Shown here in pieces: positions 13,881 to 14,056 of a stretch of 14,056 nt of DNA. The stretch comes from CAYXPG01 sp964564845 (lineage in GTDB: Bacteria; Planctomycetota; Phycisphaerae; Sedimentisphaerales; Anaerobacaceae), in contig CAZMCN010000050.1 in NCBI GenBank assembly GCA_964564845.1, forward strand, positions 1 to 14,056, in the 5' to 3' direction. Position 1 is the stretch's first letter. Every line of letters starts with the position of its first letter. The notes under the pieces are model-generated. The model had not been told where the DNA came from. It was given only the letters and a program-made list of their open reading frames with translations, and made no database searches. The translations under genes and the position numbers were made by a program.

Positions 13881-13970
13881 ATTGTTCGTTGTTCATAGTT
13901 TCCGCCTTCGCCAACGGCGGACAGGCGTTGTTCGTAGTTCATAGTTCGTAGTTCATTGTTCGTAGTTCAT
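13869..13970 (+). repeat. WGTTCRT heptamer tandem array interrupted by a hairpin
   Basis: Four exact 7-bp units run from 13869 to 13896 and six more from 13929 to 13970, with units AGTTCGT, AGTTCAT, TGTTCGT and TGTTCAT. Between them lie AGTT and a GC-rich hairpin cassette. G or A at unit position 6 mostly alternates from unit to unit. A third block begins at 14033. Confidence 0.75.
13901..13921. repeat. TCCGCC/GGCGGA hairpin inside the heptamer array
   Basis: Perfect 6-bp arms (13901-13906 and 13916-13921) surround TTCGCCAAC. It splits the heptamer array and is followed by CAGGCG. It is related to the hairpin at 13695-13718. Confidence 0.6.
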
Positions 13971-14010
13971 TGTATTAACTGAAGTTATGTTCATTTGGGC
14001 GTTCGGGAAA

Positions 14011-14044
14011 TTGGGTTTGTTTTGGATAAAATAGTTCGTAGTTC
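14011..14044 (+). repeat. 34-bp direct repeat, second copy
   Basis: This is the second copy of the 34-mer at 13847-13880, with two substitutions. It again leads straight into WGTTCRT heptamers. Confidence 0.7.
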
Positions 14045-14056
14045 GTTGTTCGTAGT
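14033..14056 (+). repeat. Third heptamer block, running off the window
   Basis: The units AGTTCGT, AGTTCGT and TGTTCGT are followed by AGT at the last base of the window. The array evidently continues. Confidence 0.7.

Larger units (their letters stand above)
13100..14056. other. Gene-free repeat-rich island to the window edge
   Basis: No frame in this 957-bp stretch looks like a real gene. The longest, on the minus strand at 13499-13942, translates heptamer repeats into NYEQ-like words. The stretch contains several palindromes, an AT-rich long-stem hairpin, two kinds of 7-bp tandem repeat, GC-rich hairpins and a duplicated 34-mer, all listed separately. It continues past the window edge. 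The part 13440-13690 shows nothing I can name. Confidence 0.6.

Noticed and set aside
13499..13942. Minus-strand 147-codon frame.
   Set aside because: Its sequence is translated heptamer and hairpin repeats (NYEQ words, SIILRRSPGEGG) with no domain and no ribosome-binding site.
13869..14056. Repeat array considered as a CRISPR.
   Set aside because: Units are 7 bp, abut without spacers and vary between copies, and no cas gene is present.

Overview
The window looks like a chromosomal segment from a Gram-negative planctomycete, most likely class Phycisphaerae. Three things suggest this. There is a lone type II pseudopilin-like protein with an H-X9-DG-like C-terminal part, a protein style that is abundant in that group. 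There is a C-terminal zinc ribbon of the planctomycete type on a rhomboid-like membrane protein. The intergenic DNA is rich in short hairpin and heptamer repeats. An lptB gene, a lipoprotein and YidC fit an organism with an outer membrane. The lineage call is inference from gene style, not from a marker gene.

Layout: every gene from 1 to 7237 is on the minus strand and every gene from 7493 to 13099 is on the plus strand, so 7238-7492 is a divergent promoter region. Read in transcription order, the left arm is: a calcineurin-like phosphoesterase, yidC (membrane protein insertase), mnmE (tRNA-modifying GTPase), a pseudopilin-like protein, a small lipoprotein, and a secreted M14 zinc carboxypeptidase cut by the window edge. 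The yidC-mnmE neighbourhood is an old conserved one. The right arm is: lptB (LPS-export ATPase), an Asp/Glu racemase, a signal-peptide-bearing O-methyltransferase whose stop overlaps the start of an APC amino-acid permease, a 571-bp decayed insertion element, and a rhomboid-like protein. After that comes almost 1 kb of gene-free repeat-rich DNA.

The housekeeping genes deal with the envelope (YidC, LptB, lipoprotein, racemase) and tRNA modification (MnmE). The methyltransferase-permease pair looks richer in GC than its neighbours and ends 5 bp before the insertion remnant, so it may be an acquired module.

The observations most worth following up are four. The rhomboid lacks its catalytic serine but keeps the rest of the fold and carries a charged linker and zinc ribbon. 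The insertion remnant has about 38-bp terminal inverted repeats and a hairpin that buries the Shine-Dalgarno of its first reading frame. The methyltransferase appears to be exported although its cofactor is cytosolic. A composite repeat island near the right end has 7-bp tandem repeats interrupted by a GC-rich hairpin. I found no CRISPR array, tRNA, rRNA or intact transposase.
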